64,000 nt of DNA from Symbiodinium natans (GCA_905221605.1 CAJNDS010002501.1:240001-304000), one strand, 5' to 3'; positions 20,691 through 31,870 are shown, counted from the stretch's first letter. Made by a program: numbers and translations. Notes: generated by a model not told the origin, from the letters alone.

Positions 20691-21440
20691 CGTAAGTAGG
20701 GACTACCTGGGCCTTAAAGTGCTTCCTGTCCGGGGGTTTGGGGCCCAAGTATATAACAATGAGGTACATGGACCCTTGGGTTAGGGTTCAGGGTTGAGGC
20801 GAATCAGAGCCCTAAACCGGAGGAGCCCTCAAACCCTACACCCTTAAAAACGCGAAAGGCCCTAAAAGCAACAGAAGCTGAGTTTAGGGTTTAGGGTTCA
20901 GGGTTTGAAGCTGAAGTCCTACCAGGGTGTCTTGAAGGGTCAAAGCGAATCCCTGAGTAAAGACCTGTGCCCTTTAACCCCTCAATTCCCGTTAACAAGC
21001 CCCAAGCCTAAAACACAAGGTTTGGGGTTTAGGGTTTAGGGTTTAGGGTTTAGGGTTTAGGCCCAAAAAACAGAACCACGGCCCCTAAACCCTAGACCAG
21101 AACTGGGTTGACCTTTTGAACCCTTTGAAAAATATTTGTTTATAGGGTCCCTTATCAACCCAAAACAAAAGAAAAACACATTAAGTCCCAAAAACCACCC
21201 CTCAGCCCTAAACCCTAAACCCTAACCCTATACCCTAGCCCTAAACCCTAAACCCTGAACCCTAAACCCTAAACCCTAAAAACTCAGGTCCTAAAGCCGG
21301 GGCCTCTTGAGGTGGCGCTCGAGCAGCTCCTGTGAGGGATCCATTGACCCCTGCTTTAAGGGTTTGGGGTTTAGGGTTTCAGAGTTGGGGTTTAGGGCTT
21401 AGGGTTCAGGGTCCAGGGCTTAGGTTTTTTTCGTCTTCGA
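20690..21440. repeat. Start of the unique region: foldback relic and telomere arrays
   Basis: About 20700-20780 is related to the 46656-46764 element, ending GAGGTACATGGACCCTTGGG. Mixed TTTAGGG and CCCTAAA arrays follow near 21020-21060 and 21205-21280. No gene seen. Confidence 0.6.
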
Positions 21441-21552
21441 GTAATTGCATGGTCCCTCAAGTATGGGCCCTTTAGCGGGGGACCCCTTGTATGCCCATTC
21501 TTCAGAACCCTTGAAAGGAGGTAAGGGACCATACTAAGGGACCGTGCAACTG
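21441..21552. mobile_element. Foldback element, GGTCCCT family
   Basis: Imperfect terminal inverted repeats: TTGCATGGTCCCTCAAGTAT on the left against the complement of ATACTAAGGGACCGTGCAA on the right. The interior has GGGCCC and GGGGGACCCCTT, shared with the element at 23891. No coding capacity. Confidence 0.6.
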
Positions 21553-22500
21553 CCCTTAGATTAGGGTTTCGGTCCTCGGTGTTTGTGTACCCCACCCGAC
21601 AGGTGGGGCAGCATAATGAACTAGGAGCCTCAACTTGGGCCTAGGGGCTTAGGGATTAGGGTTTAGGATTTAGGGCATCACTTTAACAAAGCAGCTGCCA
21701 GTTTCTTGCGGGTTTTGGGTTCGTTTGGGTTATGTTTTGAAGGGTTTTTAAGGTTTCAGTATTCGTGGGGCTTCTCTAGTGGTCAGGGTTTTTGAAAGGG
21801 CTTTATGGGGCTCGCTTTGGAAAGCCTAGAACTGTTGTAAGTTGTTCTGCTTCTATTTCGCATGTTGCCTAAGTCTTGTTTGACCCGGCCCTAAACCCTG
21901 AACTTTAAGCCCTACACTCATAAACCGCTTTTTTGGGACCTTGGCACGATGCGAGCCCTTGTATCGTGCGTGTCTCAGAATTTAAGGGTGGGTTTACGGC
22001 CCTCCCTGTTCAGGCCGAAGTTGGGGCAGATAATCGAACGCGTCGCGCATGCAGAAAATGCCGCTATTTTCTGCGTTTTTCACAACTGCTTGGATGATGC
22101 GGAACACGGAACATCGTCAGTCTTCTCTAGAGTCTTCTCGACGGCTCAGTCTTCTCTGCGATTCAGTCTTCTCTAGATTGGTTTCAGAAATTGGGGCTGC
22201 AGCTTACTATGTACACGTTATGTGCAATGACTCATTACTGTATGCTCGTGCTTGCTCATTCATCGGACTCCACGAGCAAGTGCCACATGCAGCTTTTCGT
22301 GCTCTCGCCTTTCCTTGGGCAGCCTGCTGTAGAAACCCATGAGAAAGGCAAGTCGTAAAACAATTGTTTGCTTCTGGTCGTCTTTTAGGGTTTAGAAACA
22401 AACGAAGGTGGATGCCTAAAAGGGCCGCACGTTCGACGAACCCACAAGTGATCGAAGGTCAACGGACCATTTTGGGTTCCATAGGGTTCGACCAGTTTCC
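21553..22500. other. Single-copy region without a supported gene
   Basis: Less telomere-like than its surroundings. It holds a perfect 9-bp hairpin followed by T5 (22051-22079) and four CAGTCTTCTCT-like repeats (22118-22174, mostly 17 bp apart). The open frames of 64-97 codons (21949-22401) overlap on both strands and show no domain. Confidence 0.5.
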
Positions 22501-22567
22501 CTAAACCCTAAACCCTAAACCCTAAACCCTAAACCCTAAACCCTAAACCCTAAACCCTAAACCCTAG
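22499..22567. repeat. Perfect CCCTAAA array
   Basis: About nine uninterrupted heptamers. With the array at 23014-23092 it brackets a 440-bp single-copy segment. Confidence 0.95.
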
Positions 22568-23013
22568 ACCCTACCCTATATACCCTACCCTATAAACCCG
22601 AAACCCTACACCCACGGTATCTGGCAAGAGGATGAATGAAAACAAGATTTTGCTTCCGTGTCGAAGTCCAAAGTCCGACTTTGGGGACATGTATACTAAA
22701 AAAATCTTGAAAACAAGAACACTTCAACATATTTTACCTGGGTTTTACACGAGCCAGAACACCATAGAATCTTCAACTATTTTCTTGAAAGGAAACGTCC
22801 GTCAAATTCTATGGTTTGTTAAGGAAGAAAGGGTCAGTTGGTCCCCCGAACCACTCCTACTTCTGAGGGCGGTGCGCGGGCAAAACTATGGTTTGTTCTG
22901 ACCTGTGCTTGACCAAGTCTATAAACAAAGAGAATTTAGTTCAGTTTGCAGAAGCACAAAGTTGTCATGACACGAAGGCTCCGCAACTGTGTCAAGTTCG
23001 AAGCTGCTGCGAT
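22568..23013. other. AT-richer single-copy segment between two telomere arrays
   Basis: Clearly different in base composition from its surroundings. It has an 89-codon ATG frame on the plus strand (22632-22901) with no recognisable domain, and a CCATAGAAT/ATTCTATGG inverted repeat (about 22762-22813). It could be a captured fragment inserted with telomere repeats at both ends. Coding is not supported. Confidence 0.4.
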
Positions 23014-23092
23014 CCTAAACCCTAAACCCTAAACCCTAAACCCTAAACCCTAAACCCTAAACCCTAAACCCTAAACCCTAAACCCTAAACCG
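23014..23092. repeat. Perfect CCCTAAA array
   Basis: About 11 uninterrupted heptamers. Confidence 0.95.
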
Positions 23093-23880
23093 TGATCCTG
23101 CCTGAGACAGAAATCCTACGAACCCCCATGAACCCCAAAAAGTTCGACCAAGGCGCTAGGGTTTAGGGATGGGCAAAAGCACGGAGACCCTTATCCCCAA
23201 AAACCCGAACCCTAAATCTTCAACTCTGAACCCCTGAGCCCTAGACCCCCTAAACCCTAAACCTTTGGATGCTCCCCCCTTGTACTAGCACTCCTTCATT
23301 AATGGGGATTAGAATAGGGGGTGCTCGAATCCCATTAAAGACTGTTCGTATAAAGGGGGCCTTCATGCCCCCCCAAAAACTGGATCCCTAAACCCTAAAA
23401 AACCCTAAGCCCTAAACCCCTAACCCTACCTGCGTCGCATAGCCCGTCTCTTGGACGACAGAGACTTTACTGCTGGCGGTCGTGGAACCAAACTCGGATG
23501 GCTTGGAGGGATTTGGGGATAAGCCGTGTTTAGGGTCTAAGTCCTGAACACTTGAACCCTATAAACTTTAAACCCTAGAAGCCTTCAACCCCAGATTCTG
23601 AACCGTAAACCCTAAACTTTTAAACCATCAACTCTAAACCCGAAACACTAACCCCCTTAACCCCTGAACCCTCCCTATCCTCATAACAGCACACTAGTCC
23701 TGCATTCGATGGTCTATATACCCTAAACCATAAGCCCCTTAGGATTTAGGGTTCAGGGTTTGCCCCAAGCCCTCAGCCCTAGACCCTAAACCAAGAGGCC
23801 CGTGAGATGGTGTTGGTGACCCTTCAGTACCCCTAACCTGTCTTCTCTTGTTACGCAACTGCCTTACAGCCCATTGTCTT
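23093..23880. other. Degenerate telomere-like DNA, no gene seen
   Basis: Scattered CCCTAAA variants. A hairpin around 23300-23336 pairs TTAATGGGGATT with AATCCCATTAA. Nothing else identifiable. Confidence 0.5.
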
Positions 23881-23890
23881 AGGCTAGCTA

Positions 23891-24016
23891 GACGGTCCCT
23901 AAATATGGGCGCCTAGATGGGGGACCCCTTCTATACCCCTTATATACCCTGTACAACACAAGGGCCCATACTTCAGAACCCTTTAGCGAGATAAGCGATG
24001 ATATTTAGGGATCATG
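23891..24016. mobile_element. Foldback element, GGTCCCT family
   Basis: The ends pair as ACGGTCCCTAAATAT with ATATTTAGGGATCATGT. The interior shares its order of motifs with the upstream flank of all seven transporter genes, so it is the clearest relative of that promoter-region relic. Confidence 0.6.
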
Positions 24017-24581
24017 TACCATGTACCGTAAATACCCCAAGATATCGTGCCGACACATGACCCAAGCACACTCGAATTCCTGTCTAGGCCCATCAGTTGA
24101 GCCACCCTTATTCTGGGGTTGATGTTGGGAATGTCTACAGGTTGTAGATGGTTGTTTTTGGGATGGGTGTTTGGGATGGGTTTTAGGGATGGTAGACATT
24201 AACAACTACTTCCAGGGCCCCATGATAGAGGGTTATGCGGCCCTGACTTGCCAGATGATAGGTTCGGTGCATTTTAAGGGGCATGCAACCCTAAACCCTA
24301 AACCCTACACCCTAAACCCTAAACCCTAGACCCTAAACCCTATTCAGGCACCGAAGCTGCACTCAGGGCATATCAGACAAGACGCAAGAGTGACCTAGGA
24401 ATCAAAAGGGTGCACCCTTCTTTGTTTAAAGGTGTCTATCAGGGAACCTAAACCCCAAAACAGGGGAAATAAGGGGCTTTCTGGTCTCGGGCTCTCGAAT
24501 CCACCCCCCCATCATTGTAATCCCCCCCCCCCCCAAGGTATCCCCCCCTACCCACCATGGTATCTGGCCGGCCCCCTCCCC

Positions 24582-24612
<31 letters not shown>

Positions 24613-24920
24613 AACCTTAAACCAACCTTAAACCTCACACCTTTGACCTAAACCGTAAACCTTCAACCCCAACCCCCATGCACAGCACAGACCTTAAACC
24701 CTAAACACTAATCCCCCAACCACACCGACACCACGGGGGCGGGGGGGGGGGGGGGGGGTATGGATCTAAGGGAGGATGGGGGGGGATACCATAGAAGGTA
24801 GCAGAATCTGAACCTGAAACAGGGAAATAAGGGCCTACTCTTAGAAGGTAGTTGGGGTCTTCTGGCAAAACCTGCTCTTAGAAGGTAATTCCGAGGGGAT
24901 GAAAAGCGTTCAGGGCTTAT
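24017..24920. other. Homopolymer-rich segment with foldback relics
   Basis: Contains a CCCTAAA array (24290-24340), a foldback relic (about 24391-24480, GACCTAGGAATC...GGGGAAATAAGGGGC), a C tract running into an A tract (about 24585-24613) and a G tract (about 24740-24758). GGTATC/GATACC segments on either side form a loose inverted repeat. CTCTTAGAAGGTA occurs twice (24838, 24884). Frames here are low-complexity artefacts. Confidence 0.6.
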
Positions 24921-24924
24921 GAGG

Positions 24925-25070
24925 GGGTTTAGGGTTTAGGGTTTAGTTTAGGTTTTAATTAGGGTTTAGGGTTTAGGGTTTAGGGTTTAGGGTTTAGGGT
25001 TTAGGGTTTGGGGTTTAGGGTTTAGGGTTTAGGGTTTAGGGTTCGGGGTTTAGGGTTTAGGATTTTGGTC
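24925..25070. repeat. TTTAGGG array
   Basis: Roughly 18 G-strand heptamers with a few variants. Confidence 0.95.
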
Positions 25071-26980
25071 CGTGAGTCCCTGCACCACACAGGATTTCTG
25101 CAATGCCCCTTCTGAAGCTGCTGTTCAGGCGTTCTTCCTGCTCATTCGTTCTGCCGTTGCATGGCTAATTGTCTGAGAATCATTTTGTTTCGTTATCATC
25201 CGGCCAGCCTGTCCCATCAAAAAGGCGTACACGTATGTATATACATATATAGGCCTTATTTTGGGTCATTCGTTCGGAAGTAGAGTGGCTTCTATTCGGG
25301 CTTGCAGTGTCAAAGTTCCCAGATCCTAGGATGCTGGTGGCCTAAATGCTGGCCAGCGGCGCCAGGGGCCGAGTACTTCGGCGTCGGGGCAACTGCAGGG
25401 AGAGGGGAAAGGGGTTTAGGGTGTAGGGTTTAGGGGATTAGGGGTTTAGGGTTCGAGCCACGGGTTCATAAAGCACCTTCAAGCCATTTAGGGTTTAGGG
25501 TTGAGGGTTTAATTGGGGTTGAAGGTAAAATTGGGGTTGGGGTTTAGGGTTTAGGGTTTGAACTTTCAGAAAATGACGGGTTGAGGGTTTAGTTGGTGTT
25601 GAGGTTTAGCCACTTAAGACCCCAAACCCTACGTAAACCGGGGTTAGGGGATTAGGGGACTAGGGGTTTCGAGGATGGCCCTTGGCCAATAGGGTTTAGG
25701 GTTTAGGGTTTCGGGTTTAGGGCTAGGCGATCTCTTGCCGAGAAAGAGGGGAACCCTAGTTCTAAGTCGTGGTATGAGGTCTTATGAGGGCCCTATAAAG
25801 TGGGTTCTCAATATGAGAACTTAAGATAGAGCGCCCCTTTAAGAATGAAGCCTTAGCCCTAACTCCTAAACCCTACAAAGAAAGGACGCCTTCTCCTAAA
25901 ACCTGAAGCCTAAACCTAAACCCTTGTAATTGGGGACCATTTGCAAGAGACCCTGCAAAAAGATGACAGGGGCCATTGTCTAGAAGGATCAGTGCGCACC
26001 CTGAACCGTTTTGGTTTCGGGTTTAGGGTTTAGGGTTTAGCGTTTAGGGTTTAGGGTTTATACGGTTTGGGGAAGCCTTTCAAAGCTGCAGCCATCTGGG
26101 TAATTCATATGGGGTTCGGAATAGTTACGAAAAGTATTCCACTATGGTCCCCATATAACTATACTACAAGAACCGCCAAAACCCAAGTCTAACTATTAAG
26201 GCCCCTGCAGTGCGCGTTGGGACGCGTTTGAAACTATACAACCAGAAGCCCCAAAATGCCCTACAACCAACTTAAGCCCCTCAACCCTGAAACCCTAAAC
26301 CCTAGATTGAAACTCCAAACCGCATGAACTCTCCGCTAAACCCTAAACCCTAAACCCTAGACCCTAAACCCCCAAACTAAACCCCCAAACCCCCCAACTC
26401 GAGCAGACCCCATCACGCCTGGGCCAAGCAGGCTGGGGATAGACGAATGGCCTGAGGCAACGAAGGGAGTAAAGGGCGTCCCCTATGGGAATTCTAGGGA
26501 TGATGAAGGTTGTGAGGGTTTAGGGTTTAGGGTTTAGGTTTAGGGTTTAGGGTTTAGCTTTTAGGGTCTATGGTCTAGGGTGCAAGGGCTTGAGGGTTTC
26601 AGGCTTAGGGCTGGAAGTGTAAACCCTTAATTCGGGGGGTCTTGGGTGGAGGCGGTGTACCCATATCGGGAGCCTGGGAGTATTCGGGTTTAGGGTTTAG
26701 GGCTTAGGGCTTACGGACTGCTTGGACCTCATCCGCTGGGTATGCTGCAGTGTCAAACTGACACCAAGTGATGCTAGGAGAGACTTGCCGGGCAATGACT
26801 CCTAAACCCTAAGCTTTATGGCTTTTGGGGTTTTAGGCCTCCAAGTTTCAGGGTTTTAGGGTTTAGGGTTTGGTGTTTAGGGGTTTAGCGTTTAGGCTTC
26901 CAGGTTCTGGGGTTTTAGGGTTTGCAGAGTTTGAGGGGTTTCGGCTTCCAGGGTTTTGGGCTTTAGAGCAGGCATTGCCA
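25071..26980. other. Single-copy region with scattered telomere-like repeats, no gene seen
   Basis: Holds short TTTAGGG runs (25480, 25540, 25690, 26020, 26520, 26690), a perfect palindrome TATGTATATACATA (about 25235), a GTTCTCAATATGAGAAC palindrome (about 25804) and a foldback (26110-26158, CATATGGGG...CCCCATATA). No ORF of interest. Confidence 0.5.
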
Positions 26981-27005
26981 GAAAAAAAAAAAAAAAAACC
27001 TGATG

Positions 27006-27143
27006 TGCACCTTCTCTTGCTGTTGCTTAGCAGGGAATGAGGGAATACCCTATATCCCCCTATATGGTACCCTTCTGGGATTCTATAGGGTACCTCATTC
27101 CCTCATTCCCTACTAGCCAACAGTAAGTTCTAGAATGGGGTGC
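27006..27143. mobile_element. Foldback element with GGGAATGAGGGAAT arms
   Basis: The left arm has TTGCTGTTG, GCAGGGAATGAGGGAAT and ACCCTAT; the right arm carries their complements in reverse order, with a few mismatches and a short extra segment. A 17-A tract precedes it (26982-26998). No coding capacity; a different family from the others here. Confidence 0.6.
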
Positions 27144-28080
27144 AAGAGGGGGACCCCAGGGCCGAACCCCCAAACTCCCCACCACGCATTTCCCCAAATG
27201 GTGGGTGCAGGGATTGATGAAGCCTCAACCCCAAACCCAAAACCCCACACCCTAAACTCTAAACCCTAAACCCGGCCTCAACCCTAAACCCTAAACCCTA
27301 AACCCCTAAACCCCTAAACCCTCTGAAACCCTGAACTCTAATCCTGGAGGGCTCTTCGATGAAAACGCACCCAAGGTCCAGGGCTTTGGGTATCCACATG
27401 GGCCAGAGAGTGGGAGAGAGGACGGAGAAGGCGAGAGAGGGAGAGGAGGTAGAGAGAGGAGGGAGAGAGGGCGGGAGAGAGGGTTTAGGGTTAACCTAAA
27501 CACTAAACCCTAAACCCTAAACCCCAGACCCTGATGAACCCTAAGTTCAACCCAGAACCTCACAACTAGCGTGCCTTGCCGCACGGCTGAAAAGGGCGCC
27601 AGTGGCATCTGAGAGTGGCCCGGGGGGGGGGGGGGTAGGGTCTAGGTTTAGGGTTTGGAGTCTAGGGTTCAGGGTGTCCTAGTTTGGTTATTACTTGTTT
27701 CGTATATGAAAATTGCTCTTATAGCTTGCTTGTTTTTGATAGTGGTATGAGAGGTCCCCTTTTGGTTCAGAAAGCTTTTAATACCCTACACCCAGTCCAA
27801 CATTGTCCCCTGCGACCGGTGGCTCAGGCAGCTCCCTTATGCTGGAGAGCTCCGAGGGCGACTCGACCTGAACCCCAAACCCCAAAGCCTAAACCCTAAA
27901 CCCTAAACCCCAAACCCTAAACCCTCAACCCTGAACCCTAAACTACTAAACCCTAAACCCCGAACCCCAAACCTCAAACCCTAAACCCGATGGTTCGCTA
28001 TCTTCACCTTGCGCAGTGTCACCACAGCCTCCATTCTGCCAAAGTACAACACTAAACCCAAAACCACTTGAGAACTAGAC
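27144..28080. other. Telomere-variant and purine-rich DNA, no gene seen
   Basis: CCCTAAA arrays (27245-27310, 27490-27525, 27890-27990), a GA-rich purine tract (27411-27485) and a G tract (about 27620-27634). The open frame at 27306-27503 is the complement of the purine tract. Confidence 0.6.
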
Positions 28081-28121
28081 TTAGGAGTATCCTAGGGTTT
28101 AGGGTTTAGGGTTTTAGGTTT

Positions 28122-28236
28122 AGGGCGACCCAGGAGTAACCTAGGAATAAAAAGGGTACCCTTTTAGGTTTTCAGAGGATTATAAGGGAACCTTCAACCC
28201 GAAAAGAAGGGAATAAGGGCCTACTCCAGGTCCTAG
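28122..28236. mobile_element. Foldback element, relative of the gene 3'-flank element
   Basis: The left end has GACCCAGGAGTAACCTAGG and the right end GGGCCTACTCCAGGTCCTAG, which are inverted repeats. The interior shares AAAAGGGT...TATAAGGGAACCT...AAGGGAATAAGGG with the element beside every transporter copy. Confidence 0.6.
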
Positions 28237-28912
28237 ATAAACATCGGAAGCAAAGGGAGTGAAGACAGTTGCTTGGTTTCCCAGTGACCTTTGTGCAAGA
28301 CGTTGGTTACTGTTGTTTTTTATAAAGGAGCCCAAAATCAAAGAAAGTGCAGAAGGGTCCGAAACACTAAGCCCTACAGCCCCCCCAAGGGCAAAGGGGT
28401 TACCTCTGGGCTACCCTAACCCTAAACCCTAAACCCTAAACCCTAAAGCTTGCAGAGGTTAGGTGCCGGGCGGACGATGAACTGGAAGACGCGACCGATT
28501 CCACTGTCGAACCTCAGGCGTTTTACCCTAAAGGCTCTTGGAGATTCTAGGGTTTGGGGTTTAGGGTACCCTAAACCCTAAACCCTACACCCTAAACCCT
28601 GGGTATGTTTGGAGTCTTAGATGTTCGTGTTGTGCCTTTCAAAAAGGGTACTCTTCACATGAAAAAACGGGTTGTCACAAACCGGAAAAACCTGACATAT
28701 TCCCTCCCAAGGTAGTTTCGGGATTTCGTTGGTGTCGTCAAACCTAAACCCTAAACCCAGCAGTCTGGATTGGCTCTTCGATCTCCATGGCCTATGCTGC
28801 TTGCTCATCCACCCGGCCGAAAAGCGGGAGTGCTCGAAAACAGGGCAGCATTTCGTTCCTCTTTAAACTCACGTCTATGTTTATTTTGGTGTGCCTGAGG
28901 CACGACCGAAAA
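28237..28912. other. Single-copy DNA, no gene seen
   Basis: Short telomere runs at 28420-28445 and 28550-28600 and otherwise unremarkable sequence. A 63-codon frame on the minus strand (28617-28808) has no recognisable features. Confidence 0.4.
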
Positions 28913-29037
28913 GTGGGAAAATGTCAGGTTTTAGTGGGAAAATGTCAGGTTTTAGTGGGAAAATGTCAGGTTTTAGTGGAAAATGTCAGGTTTTAGTGGG
29001 AAAATGTCAGGTTTTAGTGGGAAAGTATCAGGTTGTA
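28913..29037. repeat. 21-bp minisatellite, six units
   Basis: The unit is 21 bp with core GGAAAATGTCAGGTTTT. The fourth unit is 20 bp and the last is diverged. The open frames over it are repeat translations. Confidence 0.95.
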
Positions 29038-29275
29038 GTGGGGAAAGGGTGGGAAATGTTAGGTCAGGTCAGGTTGAGGCCACAAAATGTGAGGATGTAC
29101 TTATCAATGAAAGGGTGGGAAAAGGCAGTGGGAAAACTCAGGCTGTAGTGCTCCGAACACTGCTTGCCCAGGTTTGCACACCCGAAGTCCGATTTGTGAA
29201 AGCACCCTCAGTGTGATTTGTGCGACGAGAAATTGCCTTCACTGATGGTGATTATGTGTTTTTTCAGATGATGCA

Positions 29276-29363
29276 TTTGTCAGGTTTTGTTGGGCTTTTG
29301 TCAGGTTTTTGTTGTGTTTTTGTCAGGTGTTGTTGCGTTTTTTGTCAGGTTTTGGTGGGGTTA
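29276..29363. repeat. Second minisatellite sharing the TGTCAGGTTTT core
   Basis: About four units of 21-23 bp, each with TGTCAGGT(T/G)TT followed by GTTG-type sequence. It lies about 240 bp beyond the first array with different inter-core sequence. Confidence 0.8.
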
Positions 29364-30650
29364 TGTTTGTACATACAAACACAGTACATGGACAAATCCC
29401 TGATGGAGTTTAGGGTTTAGGGTTGAGGGTTTAGAAAGCATTGGCAGGGATTAGGCTTACACAGGGGAGTTTGGAGTTTGTAGGGCATAGGGTCTGTTGC
29501 GGTTTGGGGTATCAGGGGGTTTAAGGTTTAGGCTCTTATAGGGTGTTTTGGGGGTTTGCTGCTCAAGGGATCATTTTGAATGCCCCGCAACCCTCCAAAC
29601 TCTAAAGGCTAACTTGGGATTTTTGAGGGTTTAGGGTCTTCATACATGAACCGGAAGCCCTGACAACCCTAAACCCGGTAATTGGAAGCGTGAAGGAGGT
29701 CAGGGTACGGACCTGGGGTTCCCAGGAAGTAAGCAGGAGAGTTCCGGGCTTACATGCAGAGTTTAGGGTTTAGGGTTTAGGGTTTAGAGTTTAGGGTTTT
29801 GGGTTTGAGGTTTCGGGTTTAGATGCTTCAGGGCTTAATTAGGGGGCCTCATTCAGAACTGGCGTTTGGGGTTCAAAGGCCATCGTGTGGTCACTGCTCT
29901 ACAGGATGCTCCCTTAGGATCACTCATTTGTAGAGAACTCCCTAAACCCTAAACCCTAAACCCTAAACCCTATACTATACCCTAAACCCTAAGCCCTGAC
30001 CATGTTGCTAACTGTCTTCGCAGGGCGCCTGTAGATGGTCTAGACTTTGGCTAGTTAGTCAGGAGTTTCGGGTGCTAGGGTTACGGGTTTGAGGGCTTAG
30101 GACCAACGTGGGCTTCAATCCGGGGCTTCCAAACACTCCAAACCCTAAACCCCTAAACCCGTAAACCCCTAAACCCCTAAACCCCTGAACCCCTAAACCC
30201 CTCAACCCCTAAACCCCTAAACCCCTAGACCCCTAAACCCTTAGACCCCTAAACCCGAAAACCCCTAAACCCCTAAACCCCTTAACCCTAGCCAAAAAAC
30301 ACTAGAGACCCAAGATCCCCAATGAGCCGAGCCACCACTGCGCGTTAAGTCTCGTCCGCCCTGGGCGTGGCTAACTCCTACGTAGGGAAATGAATCTCTA
30401 AGCCACACCTGGGAATCCCTTGTGCCATAAATTGGCGTCCGCTTCGAGAGGCTGGAAAAATATGTCCTCGCGAAATTTCTGTCCGCTTGGAGGGGCTGCA
30501 AAAAACCGTTTCCGGCCGTTAACAAAACACAATCAAAACAAGTGAAGCCGAAACATGGACCAGTTAGGTACTCAGGCTTGAGAAGGCTCAAAGAGCTTGG
30601 TTTCAGGGCGCGGTCGTGCCTTGTAGAGGTCTGGATTACGCGGTCAGGCT
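29364..30650. other. Telomere-variant DNA and 24-bp direct repeats, no gene seen
   Basis: TTTAGGG runs (29760-29790), CCCTAAA (29942-29990) and an octamer AAACCCCT array (30140-30290). GTCCGCTTCGAGAGGCTG (30437) recurs as GTCCGCTTGGAGGGGCTG (30481). A 108-codon minus-strand frame spans 30265-30591 but overlaps the octamer array and has no domain. Confidence 0.5.
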
Positions 30651-30684
30651 CATTCTACGAGGGTTAAAAAAACAAAAAAGCCCG

Positions 30685-30840
30685 CTTATTGACATTTTAT
30701 CGGGATTGGGGTTTGGTTTGCTTTGGTTTTTTGTCGACAAAATGTCGATAAAATATGGTTTTCCTACGGGTTACGGTTTTCCTACGGTTTCCTGCGGCTC
30801 ACCAAAATCCCGAAAAAATGTCGACATTTTATTGGGATAA
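30685..30840. repeat. AT-rich compound inverted/direct repeat with GTCGAC cores
   Basis: GACATTTTATCGGGATT on the left is repeated directly near 30822 (GACATTTTATTGGGAT) and inverted near 30805 (AATCCCGAAAAAATGTC). A third related copy lies in inverted form in the middle (TGTCGATAAAAT). GTCGACAAAATG and TGTCGACATTTT carry SalI-type palindromes. Confidence 0.6.
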
Positions 30841-31430
30841 GGGTACGGATTTGTAGTCTTTTGTGGAAGACCCATTTCCTGTAGGTCCTTGGATCACAAA
30901 GAGTCGCGTAAGTGCTCGCAAAGCAATCCTTTTCAATCTTTTGGGCTTCAGAGAGAAGTAGCCTCGCAAGCCTCGACCTGACATATGGAGCGCGCGCACC
31001 AACGAGTTCCCTTACACAGGCAATAGGATACTTGCTTGACTATTATTAGGCTAAACCTAAAAAATGGCCGCTTTGCCTACACCCCAAAAAACCATTAAAA
31101 AACCGAAATACGGCCTTTCTACGGTAAAATCCAGATTTTGCCATAAGGACACGAATTTCCGGCCGCTAGGATCTTCAGGCATGGCTTATATAAGGTTTAG
31201 GGTTTAGGGGTTTCCGGAAATAAGGTACCTTCGTGGGTCCTTACTAGAAGGGAATCCTACTATTTGGAGGGTCTATTCGCGTGCCTAAACCCAGCGCTGA
31301 GAGAATGGCGCAAGTCCGCCGGAAGAAGGGGGGGAATTGGAAGCACAGCAGGGTAAGCCGATGTATATAGTTGCCAGGAGCCTCAAAAGCAGCAACACCT
31401 TAACGTGAATCCTAAACCATAGATGCCCTA
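30841..31430. other. Single-copy DNA, no gene seen
   Basis: Little telomere-like sequence and no credible open frame. Nothing identifiable. Confidence 0.4.
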
Positions 31431-31542
31431 CTTGGAGGGTCGTGGTACTTATTAGAAAAAGCCCCTTAAGCGCCCTAATAAGGTTATAAGTACAGTTGTA
31501 AGTACAGGTATAATTGGTTAAAAGGTACCATGAACCTCTAAG
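31431..31542. mobile_element. Foldback element, CTTGGAGG family (degenerate)
   Basis: Starts CTTGGAGGGTCGTGGTACTT and ends GGTACCATGAACCTCTAAG; about 112 bp. It is a shorter, more diverged relative of the element at 37437-37587. Confidence 0.6.
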
Positions 31543-31870
31543 TACGAATGTAAACGCTGCTCCATGAGGTCCATGTACCCTAGATTTGTGGCTTCAGGAC
31601 CCCTGGGTTTAGGGTTTAGGGTTTAGGGCTTAGGGTTTAGGGTTTCGGGTTTAGGGTTTAAGGCTTCAGGGGTAGGATGATTAGGTACGTGGAACCTCTC
31701 GCTACCCGGATGCCTACGTGGACGATTACAACCCCTGGAAGAGCATGCTACGGGGAGGGGGGGAAGGGGGCTAGAGGGCTTCTAAAGGGCTTAGGGTTAC
31801 ATACCATGTTTGGGCCTTTACGAGTAAATGAGGGCCTCCAAACCCTAAACCCTAAACCCTAAACCCTATT
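31543..31870. other. End of the unique region and junction into block d
   Basis: A TTTAGGG-type run (31604-31668) and a short unique stretch. From about 31827 the sequence becomes that of block c/d (AATGAGGGCCTCC then CCCTAAA). No gene. Confidence 0.6.

Noticed and set aside
24426-24638. Proline- or glycine-rich frames on both strands
   Set aside because: They arise from C and A homopolymers, which are also prone to sequencing error.
28891-29148. Frame encoding repeated SGFSGKM peptides
   Set aside because: The minisatellite unit is 21 bp, a multiple of three, so it stays open by arithmetic; no start context or flanking conservation supports a gene.
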